Shown here piece after piece: positions 17,587 through 25,992 of a DNA stretch of 64,000 nt. The stretch is taken from assembly GCF_004331435.1 (NCBI RefSeq), contig NZ_SJKA01000003.1:558001-622000 (forward strand). Reading direction: 5' to 3'. A program made the position numbers and the translations under genes. How positions within the stretch are numbered: the stretch's first letter is position 1; each line of letters begins with the position of its first letter. Source of the DNA: Kribbella sindirgiensis. GTDB taxonomy: Bacteria; Actinomycetota; Actinomycetes; Propionibacteriales; Kribbellaceae. The notes beneath the pieces were generated by a model, which was given only the letters and a program-made list of their open reading frames with translations, ran no database searches and was not told the DNA's origin.

Positions 17587-18387
17587 ATGACCTTCATCCG
17601 CAATCATCCAGTCGTCAGCTTCTTCGTCCTGGCCTATGCCCTGGCCTGGATCGGCATCCCGTTCGGAGGCTTCTACGCACCCGGCGCCCTGGTCGCCGCA
17701 CTCGTCGTCGTCTACCTGACCGAAGGCCTCGCCGGCCTGCGGTCCATGGGCGCCCGGTTGATCCGCTGGCGGGTCCGCTGGATCTGGTACGTCGTCGCGA
17801 TCGCCGTACCGCTCGTCGTGCACTTCGTGACCATCTCGCTCAACCAGGCGCTCGGCGCGTCCGCACCGGACACCGGCCAGTTCACGCCCTGGTACGGCAT
17901 CGCGCTCGTCATCGGGATGAACATCGTCAATCCGACCGGCGGCCCGTTCAGTGAGGAGCCGAGCTTCCGTGGATTCGCGCAGCCACGGCTCCAGTCGAGC
18001 CGGACACCACTCGCCGCGACGGCCGTCATGGCCGTGGCCATCACCGGCTGGCACCTGCCGCTGTTCTTCATCTCCTCGTTCGGCCTGCACCCCTTCGAAG
18101 CGCTGACCACGGTCGCGGTCACCATCTGGTACGCGTGGCTGTTCAATCACGCCGCCGGCAGCGCACTGATCACCCTGATCGCGCACGCCACCGAGGGCAG
18201 CATCAACACCGAGGAACTCTGGCCCGCCGGCGCGGACGCGACGCGGGAAGCCTGGCTGTACGTCGCCGTCTGGTGCGCGGTCGCCGTTGTCCTGCTGATC
18301 GGCAGTCGCCGCTTCTGGACCAGTCCCGCACCAGCCGAAGCAATCCATCCAGGCCGTCCGGCCGAAGCCAAGGAGACAGTCTCATGA
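17587..18387 (+). CDS. CPBP-family intramembrane glutamic endopeptidase
   Basis: 266 residues with about seven membrane segments. The CPBP (Rce1-like, ABI) motifs are present: GPFSEEPSFRGFAQ (EExxxR), ITGWHLPLFF and LFNHAAGSALITLIAHA, supplying the Glu and His residues of the active site. The start is ATG 17587 because CAGGAG lies 8 nt upstream; a longer frame beginning at 17488 lacks a ribosome site and adds a Pro/Arg-rich tail. CPBP proteins process membrane proteins, prenylated substrates or bacteriocins. Its place after a two-component system suggests an envelope-stress or self-protection role. It overlaps the next gene by 4 nt (ATGA). Confidence 0.9.
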   Translation: MTFIRNHPVVSFFVLAYALAWIGIPFGGFYAPGALVAALVVVYLTEGLAGLRSMGARLIRWRVRWIWYVVAIAVPLVVHFVTISLNQALGASAPDTGQFTPWYGIALVIGMNIVNPTGGPFSEEPSFRGFAQPRLQSSRTPLAATAVMAVAITGWHLPLFFISSFGLHPFEALTTVAVTIWYAWLFNHAAGSALITLIAHATEGSINTEELWPAGADATREAWLYVAVWCAVAVVLLIGSRRFWTSPAPAEAIHPGRPAEAKETVS

Positions 18388-19091
18388 CCACCACACCGAC
18401 AGCACCAGTCCCTACTCCCGCACCTACCGTCCAACGCTCGTGGAGCGGCTGGCGCACCCTGCTGGTGGTCGTAGGTGCCTTCTTCGCCCTGAGCGGCGTC
18501 ACGCTGCTCGCTCTCGGCGGGGTCGGGCTGTGGGCGCAGCAGCAACGCGACAGCGACGGATACTTCACTGCTGGACCAGAGCGGGTCAGCACCAGCACCT
18601 ATGCGTTGACCGCGCCGGCGTTGGACATCGGCGGGGCCGGTCCGGACGCCTTCTACACCGACGATTTCCTCGGCAAGATCCGGATCGGCATCGAGTCGAC
18701 GACGTCCGGTACGCCGGTCTTCGTCGGCATCGGCCCGGCCGCTGACGTCGCGGCGTACCTCGAGGGAGTCGGCCACGACGAGGTCGCCGACTTCGCTGTC
18801 GATCCCTTCCGGCTGACGACCACCGCCCGGGCCGGCGACAAGCCGGCGACCTTGCCCGCGGACCAGTCGTTCTGGGTCGCCTCCGGCACCGAAAGCCTGA
18901 ACTGGACCGCCCGCAGCGGCGACTGGTCGGTCGTGATCATGAACGCCGACGGATCACCGAAGGTCGACGCCCGACTGAGCGTCGGGGGCACACTGCCCGC
19001 CGTCGAAGGCGTCACGATCGGCGCACTGATCGGCGCCGTCCTCCTCCTGCTGATCGGGTCCGCCGTCGTCGTCTCGACGACTCGTGGCTAG
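18384..19091 (+). CDS. Membrane protein of unknown function downstream of a two-component system and CPBP protease
   Basis: 235 residues: a Pro/Thr-rich cytoplasmic N-terminus, membrane helix about 25-50, an extracytoplasmic beta-rich domain about 55-205 (GTPVFVGIGPAADVAAYL, FWVASGTESLNW, WSVVIMNADGS) and a second helix about 210-230. AAGGAG precedes ATG 18384, which overlaps the CPBP stop. Similar two-helix proteins often accompany NarL-type kinase pairs in actinobacteria, but no function is established. Its stop codon shares the bases CTAG with the stop of the convergent SDR gene. Confidence 0.75.
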   Translation: MTTTPTAPVPTPAPTVQRSWSGWRTLLVVVGAFFALSGVTLLALGGVGLWAQQQRDSDGYFTAGPERVSTSTYALTAPALDIGGAGPDAFYTDDFLGKIRIGIESTTSGTPVFVGIGPAADVAAYLEGVGHDEVADFAVDPFRLTTTARAGDKPATLPADQSFWVASGTESLNWTARSGDWSVVIMNADGSPKVDARLSVGGTLPAVEGVTIGALIGAVLLLLIGSAVVVSTTRG

Positions 19092-19870
19092 GCGGTCTTT
19101 ACGATTCCGCCGTCGATGAGGTAGTCGGCGCCGATGATGCTGGCGGTCAGTGGTGAGCACAGTTGTACTACCAGCGCGGCTACCTCGGACGGCTCGATCA
19201 AGCGGCCGGTGAGCATGCCGGTCTGCTGGGGTAGCGCGGCCAGCAGGTCCTCGTGGGGTACGCCGAGAGTCCGCGCGAGTTGGCCGCCGTACTTGCTGGG
19301 ATCCGTCCACAGCGCTGTCCGCACCGGGCCGGGCGAGACGGTGTTTACTCGCACGCCCTGCGGACCGAACTCCTCGGCCAGCGCCTTGCTCAGGGCGGTC
19401 AGCGCGGCCTTGGCGGTCGTGTACGGCGTAGGGCCGCTCGACGGCATCCGGGCTCCGTTCGAGGATACGTTGACGATCGCGCCGCTCTGCCGGATCAGGC
19501 TCGGTAACGCGGCCCGCGTCGTGCGCACGGTGGCGAAGTAGTTCACGTCGAACAGCTGCCGCCAGGCGTCGTCGTCGATGTCCAGGAACCCGTTCGCCAG
19601 CTCACCGTCGCCGCCGCCGACGTTGTTCACCAGCAGATCCAGCTCGCCCACCTCCGCCAGCGCGGCGGCGACGGCCCGCTCTGGCCCATCGGGCGTCGCG
19701 AGATCCGCGGGTACGACGTACGCACCGGTGGCACGCAGCTCCGGCGTACCGGTCCGCGCGATCGCGACCACGCGCACGCCCTCGGCGACCAACTGCTCGA
19801 CGACAGCCAGCCCGATCCCTCGACTCGCCCCGGTGACGAGCGCGGTCTTGTCCTTCAGCTGCAGGTCCAT
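19088..19870 (-). CDS. Short-chain dehydrogenase/reductase
   Basis: 260 residues; classical SDR with TGASRGIG (NAD(P)-binding, about residues 13-20), NNVGG, catalytic Ser in VNVSSNG and YxxxK as YTTAK, followed by NTVSPGPVRT. The C-terminus GADYLIDGGIVKTA is typical of FabG-like members. Start ATG 19870 is set by AAGGA 7 nt upstream; an earlier ATG adds 7 residues. Divergent from the TetR regulator gene with an inverted repeat between them, so it is likely the regulated target. Substrate unknown. Confidence 0.92.
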   Translation of the reverse strand: MDLQLKDKTALVTGASRGIGLAVVEQLVAEGVRVVAIARTGTPELRATGAYVVPADLATPDGPERAVAAALAEVGELDLLVNNVGGGDGELANGFLDIDDDAWRQLFDVNYFATVRTTRAALPSLIRQSGAIVNVSSNGARMPSSGPTPYTTAKAALTALSKALAEEFGPQGVRVNTVSPGPVRTALWTDPSKYGGQLARTLGVPHEDLLAALPQQTGMLTGRLIEPSEVAALVVQLCSPLTASIIGADYLIDGGIVKTA

Positions 19871-19913
19871 CTCATCATCCTTAAATCGCATCGTGACTGA
19901 CCCTGAAAACGTA

Positions 19914-19941
19914 CTACTTGCTACATAGCTGTTGCAAGTAG
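19914..19941. promoter_or_regulatory. Probable TetR operator in the SDR/TetR divergent promoter region
   Basis: CTACTTGC (19914-19921) and GCAAGTAG (19934-19941) are perfect 8-bp inverted half-sites separated by 12 nt, in the 105-nt gap between the divergent SDR and TetR genes. On the SDR strand TTGCAA-N18-TACGTT could be the promoter, which the operator would overlap. Confidence 0.7.
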
Positions 19942-19975
19942 CGTGGTAGACGTGACTTCCGGGTAGTCTTTTCAC

Positions 19976-20551
19976 ATGACCGTCCGACCCCTGCGCGCCG
20001 ACGCCGAGCGGACCGTGCGGACGATCCTGGAGGCGGCCGAGCGAGTCCTGGCCCGCAACCCGTCCGCCTCGATGGAGGAGATCGCCGCGGCGGCCGGCGT
20101 GGCCCGGACGACGGTGCACCGCCGGTTCGCGACCCGCGAGGCGCTGGTCACCACGATGCGGACCTGGGCGTCGACGCAACTCGCGCGCGCCGTCGACGAG
20201 GCCCGCTTCGAGACCGCGCCGCCCCTGGTCGCGCTCTACCAGGCGACCGCGAACGCACTCGAGGTCAAGGTGTCGTGGGGCTTCGCGATGAACAGCGCAC
20301 CGGCCGCCAGTGAGAGCGACGAGATCATGGCCGGCGTCGTCGCCTCGTGCGATCGTCTGTTCGCGCGCCTGCAACGGGCCGGCGTACTGCGGGCCGACGT
20401 CGACCTGATCTGGGTCCGCCGCGTCTACTACGCCCTGCTCCACGAGGTCGCCCAGAGCGGCGATGCGGACGAGACCGACACCGACACGCTGGCGACCCAG
20501 GTCGTCGACACGCTCCTCCGTGGGGTCGGCTCACCGAACGCGCAGCTGTGA
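19976..20551 (+). CDS. TetR-family transcriptional regulator
   Basis: 191 residues. N-terminal HTH: TILEAAERVLARNPSASMEEIAAAAGVARTT-VHRRF, the usual TetR pattern. The ligand-binding C-terminal domain is unassigned. There is no clear ribosome site before ATG 19976, so the mRNA may be leaderless. It is divergent from the SDR gene across a palindromic operator and is followed 55 nt later by the P450 gene on the same strand. It is thus placed to control an SDR plus P450 oxidation pair. Confidence 0.9.
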   Translation: MTVRPLRADAERTVRTILEAAERVLARNPSASMEEIAAAAGVARTTVHRRFATREALVTTMRTWASTQLARAVDEARFETAPPLVALYQATANALEVKVSWGFAMNSAPAASESDEIMAGVVASCDRLFARLQRAGVLRADVDLIWVRRVYYALLHEVAQSGDADETDTDTLATQVVDTLLRGVGSPNAQL

Positions 20552-20606
20552 ACCCGACGCGCTGAGCGCAGAAGCAAGGGTTACCTAACCTGCATAGGGT
20601 TGGGGC

Positions 20607-21809
20607 ATGACTGAACCGGTTCTGCAGATTCCGTTCGACTATGCGTTTCGGTTCGATCCGTCGCCGACCTTCGCCGAGTTGCGGGAGAACCGGCCGGTGG
20701 CGCGGGTGCGGACGCTGGCCGGCGCGGAGGTCTGGCTGGTGACGCGGTACGACGACGTGAAACTCGTACTGGCCGACCCGCGGTTCTCGCGCGCCGCCGT
20801 GGTGAAGCAGGGCGCGCCGCGGGTCGCGCTGGCCAAACCGATGCCGAACAGCCTGACCACCACCGACCCGCCGGAGCACAGCCGGCTCCGACGGTTGGTA
20901 GTGCCAACGTTCGCGCACCGGAAGATCGAGCAGACCCGGCCATGGGTTGCGGACCTGTCCGCGCAGCTCGCCGAGGACGTCGCGCGGGCGGGCGACGGCG
21001 CCGACATCCGGCAGCTGGTCGCATTGCCGTTGCCGATCCAGGTGATCTGCCAGCTGCTCGGCGTCCCGTACGCGGACCGTACGCAGTTCCGGGAGTGGAC
21101 CGAGCTCGGGTACAGCATGAAGATGGCCGAGAAGGACCTCGTCGAGGACGCGATGACCAAACTCACGGCGTACATCGAGGACCTGGTCACGAAGAAGCTC
21201 GCGAACACCTCGGGTCCCGCGGACGATCTTCTGGACGAACTGGTGCGCGCCCGCGAGGAGGGCGACCGGCTGAGTCAGGAGGAGCTGATCGCGTTCGGCG
21301 TGAACCTCCTGGTCGCCGGCCACGAGACGTCGGCCAACCAGATCTCCAGCTGCGTCGCCACGTTGCTGCGCTGGCCGGAGAACTGGGCGCGGCTGGTCGC
21401 GGAGCCGGAGCTGGTTCCGTCGGCGATCGAGGAGCTGCTGCGGTTCAACAGGTTCAGCGAGGTCGGCCAGCTCCGGGTCGCGATCGAGGACGTCGAGCTG
21501 CACGGCGTACAGATCAAGGCCGGTGAAGGGGTGATGGCCGCGCTCAACTCGGCGAATCGGGACCCGCGGGCGTACGACACCCCGGACGAGCTGCGGCTGG
21601 ATCGTCGCGACAACAAACACCTGTCGTTCGGCTTCGGTCCGCACTTCTGCCTCGGCGCACAACTCGCCCGGATCGAGCTGCAGGAGTCGCTGGCGGCGCT
21701 GGTCAGGCGGTTCCCGCGGATGAGCCTCGCGAAGCCCGCCGAAGAGCTCGAATGGCGCCGCGTACTGGTCAGCGGTCTGGCAGAACTGCCGGTGAACCTC
21801 AACCTCTGA
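20607..21809 (+). CDS. Cytochrome P450
   Basis: 400 residues, soluble class I bacterial P450. I-helix AGHETSA, K-helix ExxR in EELLRF, heme-binding loop FGFGPHFCLGAQLAR with axial Cys 348. TTDPPEHSRLRRLV is the usual bacterial C-helix region (CYP105/107-like). Needs ferredoxin and reductase partners, none of which is nearby. Probably co-transcribed with the TetR gene upstream and functionally linked to the divergent SDR. Substrate unknown. Confidence 0.95.
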   Translation: MTEPVLQIPFDYAFRFDPSPTFAELRENRPVARVRTLAGAEVWLVTRYDDVKLVLADPRFSRAAVVKQGAPRVALAKPMPNSLTTTDPPEHSRLRRLVVPTFAHRKIEQTRPWVADLSAQLAEDVARAGDGADIRQLVALPLPIQVICQLLGVPYADRTQFREWTELGYSMKMAEKDLVEDAMTKLTAYIEDLVTKKLANTSGPADDLLDELVRAREEGDRLSQEELIAFGVNLLVAGHETSANQISSCVATLLRWPENWARLVAEPELVPSAIEELLRFNRFSEVGQLRVAIEDVELHGVQIKAGEGVMAALNSANRDPRAYDTPDELRLDRRDNKHLSFGFGPHFCLGAQLARIELQESLAALVRRFPRMSLAKPAEELEWRRVLVSGLAELPVNLNL

Positions 21810-21822
21810 GGTCCACCGGCAG
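21786..21822. terminator. Hairpin terminator between convergent P450 and DUF2637-like genes
   Basis: Arms 21786-21801 (CTGCCGGTGAACCTCA) and 21807-21822 pair over 16 bp with one mismatch and a 5-nt loop. The arm overlaps the last P450 codons and ends 9 nt before the stop of the convergent gene. Confidence 0.6.
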
Positions 21823-21830
21823 TCGGTGCG

Positions 21831-23225
21831 TCAGTTCTGCGAGCTGAACACGAGACCGTGCTCGGTCTCGTACTGCTGGATGAAACGCTTCGCCATCGGT
21901 TCGCTGCAGCTGACGGCCCGCGCGAGGTTCGCAGCGGTTCGCTCATGCCCCTCCGGCCAGTCGGCGAGCATGTTCCACGCCCGCATGCGCTTCTTCTCCA
22001 GGTCGGTGGGCTCTGGCTCGGGTTCGGGCTCCGCTTCCGGCTTCGCCACCACGACCGGCGCCGGGTCCGGCAGCACCGGCTCGACCTTCGGGGTGGTGAT
22101 CAACGCCGGCGGCAGCGGGTCCGCGGGCCCCGCGAACGGCGACGGCGGCTGCGGCTTCTGCACCACCGGCTCCGCCTTCGGCTGCGGGGCGAACGGCTTC
22201 AGGCTGCTCGCCGTACCGTTCACGACGTGCTGCGGCTCGCTCTCGTCCTCGACGACGACCGCTTCGGACACGTTGCCGCTGTCGGTCGGATCGGGCTGGT
22301 CGACAATCGCCATCAACTCACCGGTCCAGGCGTCGTCGTCGCGCAGTCCGACCCCGGTGGAGTCCGCACGGCGCGGCTGCCCACCCTCGAGCACCCACAC
22401 GGCGGCGGGTACGGCGGGACGCTCCTCGGGCTCCTCCGGCGGCGGTGAGATCGCCTTGGTCAACTTGCTGGTGATGACCTCGTAGTTGATCCGCTCCTCG
22501 AGCATTCCGGCCAGCCGGTCCGGGTCGTACGTCGTCTCGGCGATCTTCGCCAGCCGTTCGTCCTGGTGCTCGGAACGGATGTACTCCGCGACGGTGCCGG
22601 CGATCGCGTCCCGGCGGCTCTTGTTCCGGATCTGGTGCTGGGCCGCGCGGAGGCTCTCGTACAGGCCGTAGCCGTGCTCGATCGCGAGCGAGCGCGCCAG
22701 CCAGGTGACCCGCGGCTCACGGATCCACTGGACGACGCCGTACACCGGGCCGGTCTCGCGCATCTGCCCCGCACGACGGAGCGCGTCGCGACGACGGGCC
22801 GAGCTGTGGATCAGCCAGAGCACGTACGCGAACGCGGACAGACCGCCGAAGCCGAAGGCGAGGAACCGCTCCTCCGGCCGCCAGTGGCCGACCACGTTGA
22901 AGACGACCGCGACGAGCGCCGCGAAGAACGACATCGCACGGTACGCATAGGCCTGCTCGCCCTTGCGGCGGCGCAGGTCGGCCAGCGCCGCGGTCGCGAC
23001 ACCACCGAGCTCCAGCACCGCGACCGCGGGGGTCACGAGGACGATCTTGAGCAGCTGCGAGAAGCCGCTGTCGGGCCAGGGGATATGGGTCACGCCGGCC
23101 CAGACCTGGCCGACCAGCGCCGCGGCAGCCGCGGTCGCGTAGAAAGCGTAGGCGACTTTGTCCGCACCGGTGAGGGGTACGTTGGCCAGTTCGCCAGTAC
23201 TGGTTGTGCTGGTGTTCTCCTGCAA
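21831..23225 (-). CDS. DUF2637-like membrane protein with Pro/Glu-rich region and C-terminal HTH-like end
   Basis: 464 residues from TTG 23225, chosen because AGGAG lies 8 nt upstream; a GTG at 23234 overlaps that ribosome site. Four membrane segments occupy residues about 20-145 (VAYAFYATAAAAALVGQVWAG, LLKIVLVTPAVAVLELGGVA, AMSFFAALVAVVFNVVG, FGGLSAFAYVLWLIHSS), the DUF2637 pattern related to plasmid-spread SpdB proteins. A helical cytoplasmic region (145-260), a long Pro/Glu/Val-rich linker (260-420) and a C-terminal helical segment (TAANLARAVSCSEPMAKRFIQ) that could be an HTH follow. It is chromosomal here with no transfer genes beside it. Function unknown. Confidence 0.75.
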   Translation of the reverse strand: MQENTSTTSTGELANVPLTGADKVAYAFYATAAAAALVGQVWAGVTHIPWPDSGFSQLLKIVLVTPAVAVLELGGVATAALADLRRRKGEQAYAYRAMSFFAALVAVVFNVVGHWRPEERFLAFGFGGLSAFAYVLWLIHSSARRRDALRRAGQMRETGPVYGVVQWIREPRVTWLARSLAIEHGYGLYESLRAAQHQIRNKSRRDAIAGTVAEYIRSEHQDERLAKIAETTYDPDRLAGMLEERINYEVITSKLTKAISPPPEEPEERPAVPAAVWVLEGGQPRRADSTGVGLRDDDAWTGELMAIVDQPDPTDSGNVSEAVVVEDESEPQHVVNGTASSLKPFAPQPKAEPVVQKPQPPSPFAGPADPLPPALITTPKVEPVLPDPAPVVVAKPEAEPEPEPEPTDLEKKRMRAWNMLADWPEGHERTAANLARAVSCSEPMAKRFIQQYETEHGLVFSSQN

Positions 23226-23441
23226 GACGTGCACTCCTGACCGGTTTGGGCTCTCCGGCAGTTCGTCGGGTGGGTGGTACGGCGGCCCCCAGATAGCGCG
23301 CTGCAAGAGGCTACCGGTTTCCGGCCCCGAACGGGGAGGCGAATCCGGAAACGTCTCGAACCTCCCCACTCTTACCACGCTTCTAACCTGGCAATTCAAA
23401 CGCGTTGCAGGGGCGGCTCCGTGATTCGTAGGGTCGGCTCC

Positions 23442-24362
23442 ATGATCCCGACGCTCCGCTCGCTGCCGGATCCCGAGGCGCTGGCCGCGGAGCTCGGTAG
23501 GCGCTACGGCCTCGGTTTCACCAGCTGCGTCCTGCTCCGTTCGCTGGTCAACGACGTCTACGAGGTGGCGACCGACGACGCCCGCTACATCCTCAAGCTC
23601 TATCGGTACGGCGGCCGCGGGCCGGACGAAATCCGTTGGGAGACAGGGCTTTCGGAGCATCTGCGCGCGGCCGGCGTACTCGCTCCACCGGTCCTCCCGC
23701 TTCCCAGCGGGGACACCGTCGGGGTCCTCGAGACACCCGAAGGACCCCGGCCGTTCACCCTGCTCGGGTACGTCGAGGGCAGCAAGCCGCGACCGCCCTT
23801 CACCGACGCGTTGTACGCCGACTTCGGCCGGCAACTCGCCGCATTTCACGATGCCGCCGACAACTACACGTCGCCGTACTATCGGCCGCCGGCCGATCTC
23901 GTTCATCGGCTCGAACGGCCGCTCGAGGAAATCCTCGCCGTGGACGACGCGGAGGAAAACCTGCTCCGGTCCCTGGCGGGTGCAGTACGGAACAACCTCG
24001 CGCAGTACTCAAAGGCAGGAACCTGCCACGGCGATGTCACCCTGGACAATGTTTTGCTGACCAATCAGGGACTGCTCCTCCTCGATTTCGACCTCGCCGC
24101 GGTCGGCCCGCCGGCAGCCGATTTCGGCGGCGTCGCGACGACCCCGCACTGGAACGCGTTCAAGTCCGCGTACGCCGCCCACCGCCCGATCACCTCCGAG
24201 GACGAGGCTGCGATCCCCTACCTGCAGGTCGCCGGCAGCATCTTCAACCTGTACTTCCACCTCGTCGACAAGCCACGCTGGCGCGGCGGCGAGTCGCGGG
24301 ACGAGGGTTGGGCCGCGGCCGAGCTCGACGGGCTGCGCGCGGCGGCCGACGTACTGCTCTGA
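23442..24362 (+). CDS. APH-family phosphotransferase (small-molecule kinase)
   Basis: 306 residues with an aminoglycoside-phosphotransferase/choline-kinase fold. The lysine of ARYILKLYRYG likely binds ATP. The catalytic loop is TCHGDVTLDNVLL (HxDxxxxN) and the metal-binding motif is LLDFDLA. ATG 23442 gives the standard start; a GTG at 23421 is possible. The family phosphorylates hydroxyls of antibiotics, homoserine, choline or sugars; the neighbours do not reveal the substrate. Divergent from the DUF2637-like gene across 216 nt in which no operator stands out. The sensor kinase gene follows after 64 nt. Confidence 0.88.
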   Translation: MIPTLRSLPDPEALAAELGRRYGLGFTSCVLLRSLVNDVYEVATDDARYILKLYRYGGRGPDEIRWETGLSEHLRAAGVLAPPVLPLPSGDTVGVLETPEGPRPFTLLGYVEGSKPRPPFTDALYADFGRQLAAFHDAADNYTSPYYRPPADLVHRLERPLEEILAVDDAEENLLRSLAGAVRNNLAQYSKAGTCHGDVTLDNVLLTNQGLLLLDFDLAAVGPPAADFGGVATTPHWNAFKSAYAAHRPITSEDEAAIPYLQVAGSIFNLYFHLVDKPRWRGGESRDEGWAAAELDGLRAAADVLL

Positions 24363-24365
24363 CCT

Positions 24366-24383
24366 TCACAGGAAGGTCACAGG
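24366..24383 (+). promoter_or_regulatory. Direct repeats suggestive of an OmpR-type regulator site upstream of the orphan sensor kinase
   Basis: TCACAGG occurs at 24366-24372 and again at 24377-24383, 11 bp apart on the same face of the helix. It lies within the 64-nt gap before the kinase gene. Spacing of about one turn between direct half-sites is typical of OmpR-family response regulators. Confidence 0.35.
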
Positions 24384-24426
24384 GAATGCGAAGGAACCCT
24401 CAGGGGTGGAGGCACATGCTGAGGGT

Positions 24427-25824
24427 ATGAAGGTCGCGGCGCGTTCGTTGAGTGTGCGGGTCGCGGCGGCGATGGTGGCGCTGGTCGCGGTGGTGAGTCT
24501 CGTGATCGGCGCGCTGACGACCGCCGCGATCGGTTCGTACCTGACCAAGCAACTGGACGGTAAGGTCGCCGCCACGCAGGCCCGCGCGATCGGCTCGCTC
24601 AAGAACGGCGGACCGCCGCCGGACGCCCCGCACGGGCAGGACGCGGGCACGGTCACGGTCTACACGCAAGCGTCCACAGCCGTCGGCAACGTGATCACCT
24701 CCGACGGCAAGCTCACCCAGTTGTCCGACCAGGCGGTCGACGTACTCGACGATCTGACCGACGGCCAGAACAGTACGGTCGACCTCCCCGACCTCGGCGA
24801 GTACCGCGTGCACGCGACGAGAATCGGCGACATCACCGTGATCACCGGGCTCCCGACCAAGGACATCCAGAACACGATCAACAGCCTGATCGGGTGGGAG
24901 GCGCTCTTCGGCGGGATCGGCGTACTCACCGCGGGCGGCGTCGCGGTGTTCGTCGTACGGCGTCAACTGCGGCCGCTGCGCCGGGTCGCGCAGACCGCCC
25001 GCGAGGTGGCCGGTCTACCGCTCGACACCGGCGAGATCGGGGTCACCGCCCGCGTGCCGGATCAGCTCACCGACGAACGCACCGAGGTCGGCCAGGTCGC
25101 GGTCGCGCTGAACACGCTGCTCGGGCACATGGAGAACGCCCTCGACGCACGGCACCGCAGCGAGCAGCAGGTCCGGCAGTTCGTCGCGGACGCCTCCCAC
25201 GAGCTGCGGACGCCGCTCACCACGATCCACGGCTACGCACAGCTGAGCCTCCGCCAACGCGATCCCGAGCTCTACGGGCACGCCATGGGAAAGGTCATGA
25301 TCGAGACCACTCGCATGGCGTCGTTGGTCGAGGATCTCTTGCTGCTCGCCCGCCTGGACGCCGGCCGGCCGCTCGACAGCCGCCCGGTCGACCTGTCCCG
25401 GCTCGCCCTCGACGCGGTCACCGACGCGCGCATCGTTGCCCCCAGCCACCATTGGGAACTCGACCTGCCGGCCGAGCCGATCGTCGTGATCGGCGACGAG
25501 CTACGCCTGCATCAGGTCGTCGCCAACCTGCTCACCAACGCCCGCCGGCACACCCCGCCCGGCACCACGGTCACCGTCGCCGCCACCAGCAGCGACCGCT
25601 CCGCCCTGCTCACGATCCACGACGACGGCCCCGGCATCCCCGCCGACCTGCTCCCGAACGTCTTCCAGCGCTTCACCCGCGCCGACACCGCCCGCAACCG
25701 AGCCACCGGAGGCGCCGGCCTGGGCCTCTCCCTGGCCCAATCCATAGCCCAGGCCCACCACGGCACGCTCACCCTCACCTCAACCCCCGGCAACACCAAC
25801 TTCACCCTCGCCCTACCCCGCTGA
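24427..25824 (+). CDS. Membrane-bound sensor histidine kinase (HAMP-HisKA-HATPase), orphan
   Basis: 465 residues from ATG 24427. Membrane helix about 10-38, an extracytoplasmic sensor of about 110 residues, second helix about 157-180 (ALFGGIGVLTAGGVAVFVV), then a HAMP domain. The phospho-acceptor His 258 is in DASHELRTPLTTIHG. The ATP-binding domain has NLLTNARRHT, DDGPGIP and GGAGLGLSLAQSIAQAHHG. This is the OmpR-partner architecture, which usually sits directly after its response regulator gene. Here the upstream gene is an APH kinase and no regulator lies within several kb, so it is an orphan. Confidence 0.93.
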   Translation: MKVAARSLSVRVAAAMVALVAVVSLVIGALTTAAIGSYLTKQLDGKVAATQARAIGSLKNGGPPPDAPHGQDAGTVTVYTQASTAVGNVITSDGKLTQLSDQAVDVLDDLTDGQNSTVDLPDLGEYRVHATRIGDITVITGLPTKDIQNTINSLIGWEALFGGIGVLTAGGVAVFVVRRQLRPLRRVAQTAREVAGLPLDTGEIGVTARVPDQLTDERTEVGQVAVALNTLLGHMENALDARHRSEQQVRQFVADASHELRTPLTTIHGYAQLSLRQRDPELYGHAMGKVMIETTRMASLVEDLLLLARLDAGRPLDSRPVDLSRLALDAVTDARIVAPSHHWELDLPAEPIVVIGDELRLHQVVANLLTNARRHTPPGTTVTVAATSSDRSALLTIHDDGPGIPADLLPNVFQRFTRADTARNRATGGAGLGLSLAQSIAQAHHGTLTLTSTPGNTNFTLALPR

Positions 25825-25830
25825 GCCCTC

Positions 25831-25938
25831 ATTTGCCTGGCCCACCCACCAATTTGCCTGGCTCACCCACCAGGTTGGGGGTTCGCCACCCTGGTTGCGG
25901 GTGTGGAACCCCCGACTTGGTGGGTGAGCCAGGCAAAT
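25831..25938. repeat. Long hairpin element with 33-nt arms plus a duplicated 21-nt arm tip
   Basis: Arms 25852-25884 and 25906-25938 are complementary over 33 nt. The two non-Watson-Crick positions are both G.U pairs in the transcript read on the plus strand, so the RNA stem is fully paired. The loop contains a further CACCC/GGGTG pair. A 20-of-21 copy of the arm tip precedes it as a direct repeat (25831-25851). It lies between the sensor kinase stop and the convergent PmoA-like gene and probably ends both transcripts. Confidence 0.8.
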
Positions 25939-25992
25939 GGGGGTCCGGCGGTGTGGGGCTTGAGGTGGGGCCCGTGGGTGGGGTGGGGCGGG

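Noticed and set aside
21831..23906. 691-codon version of the DUF2637-like gene
   Set aside because: The extra 220 codons are antisense to the APH-type kinase gene and carry no domain.
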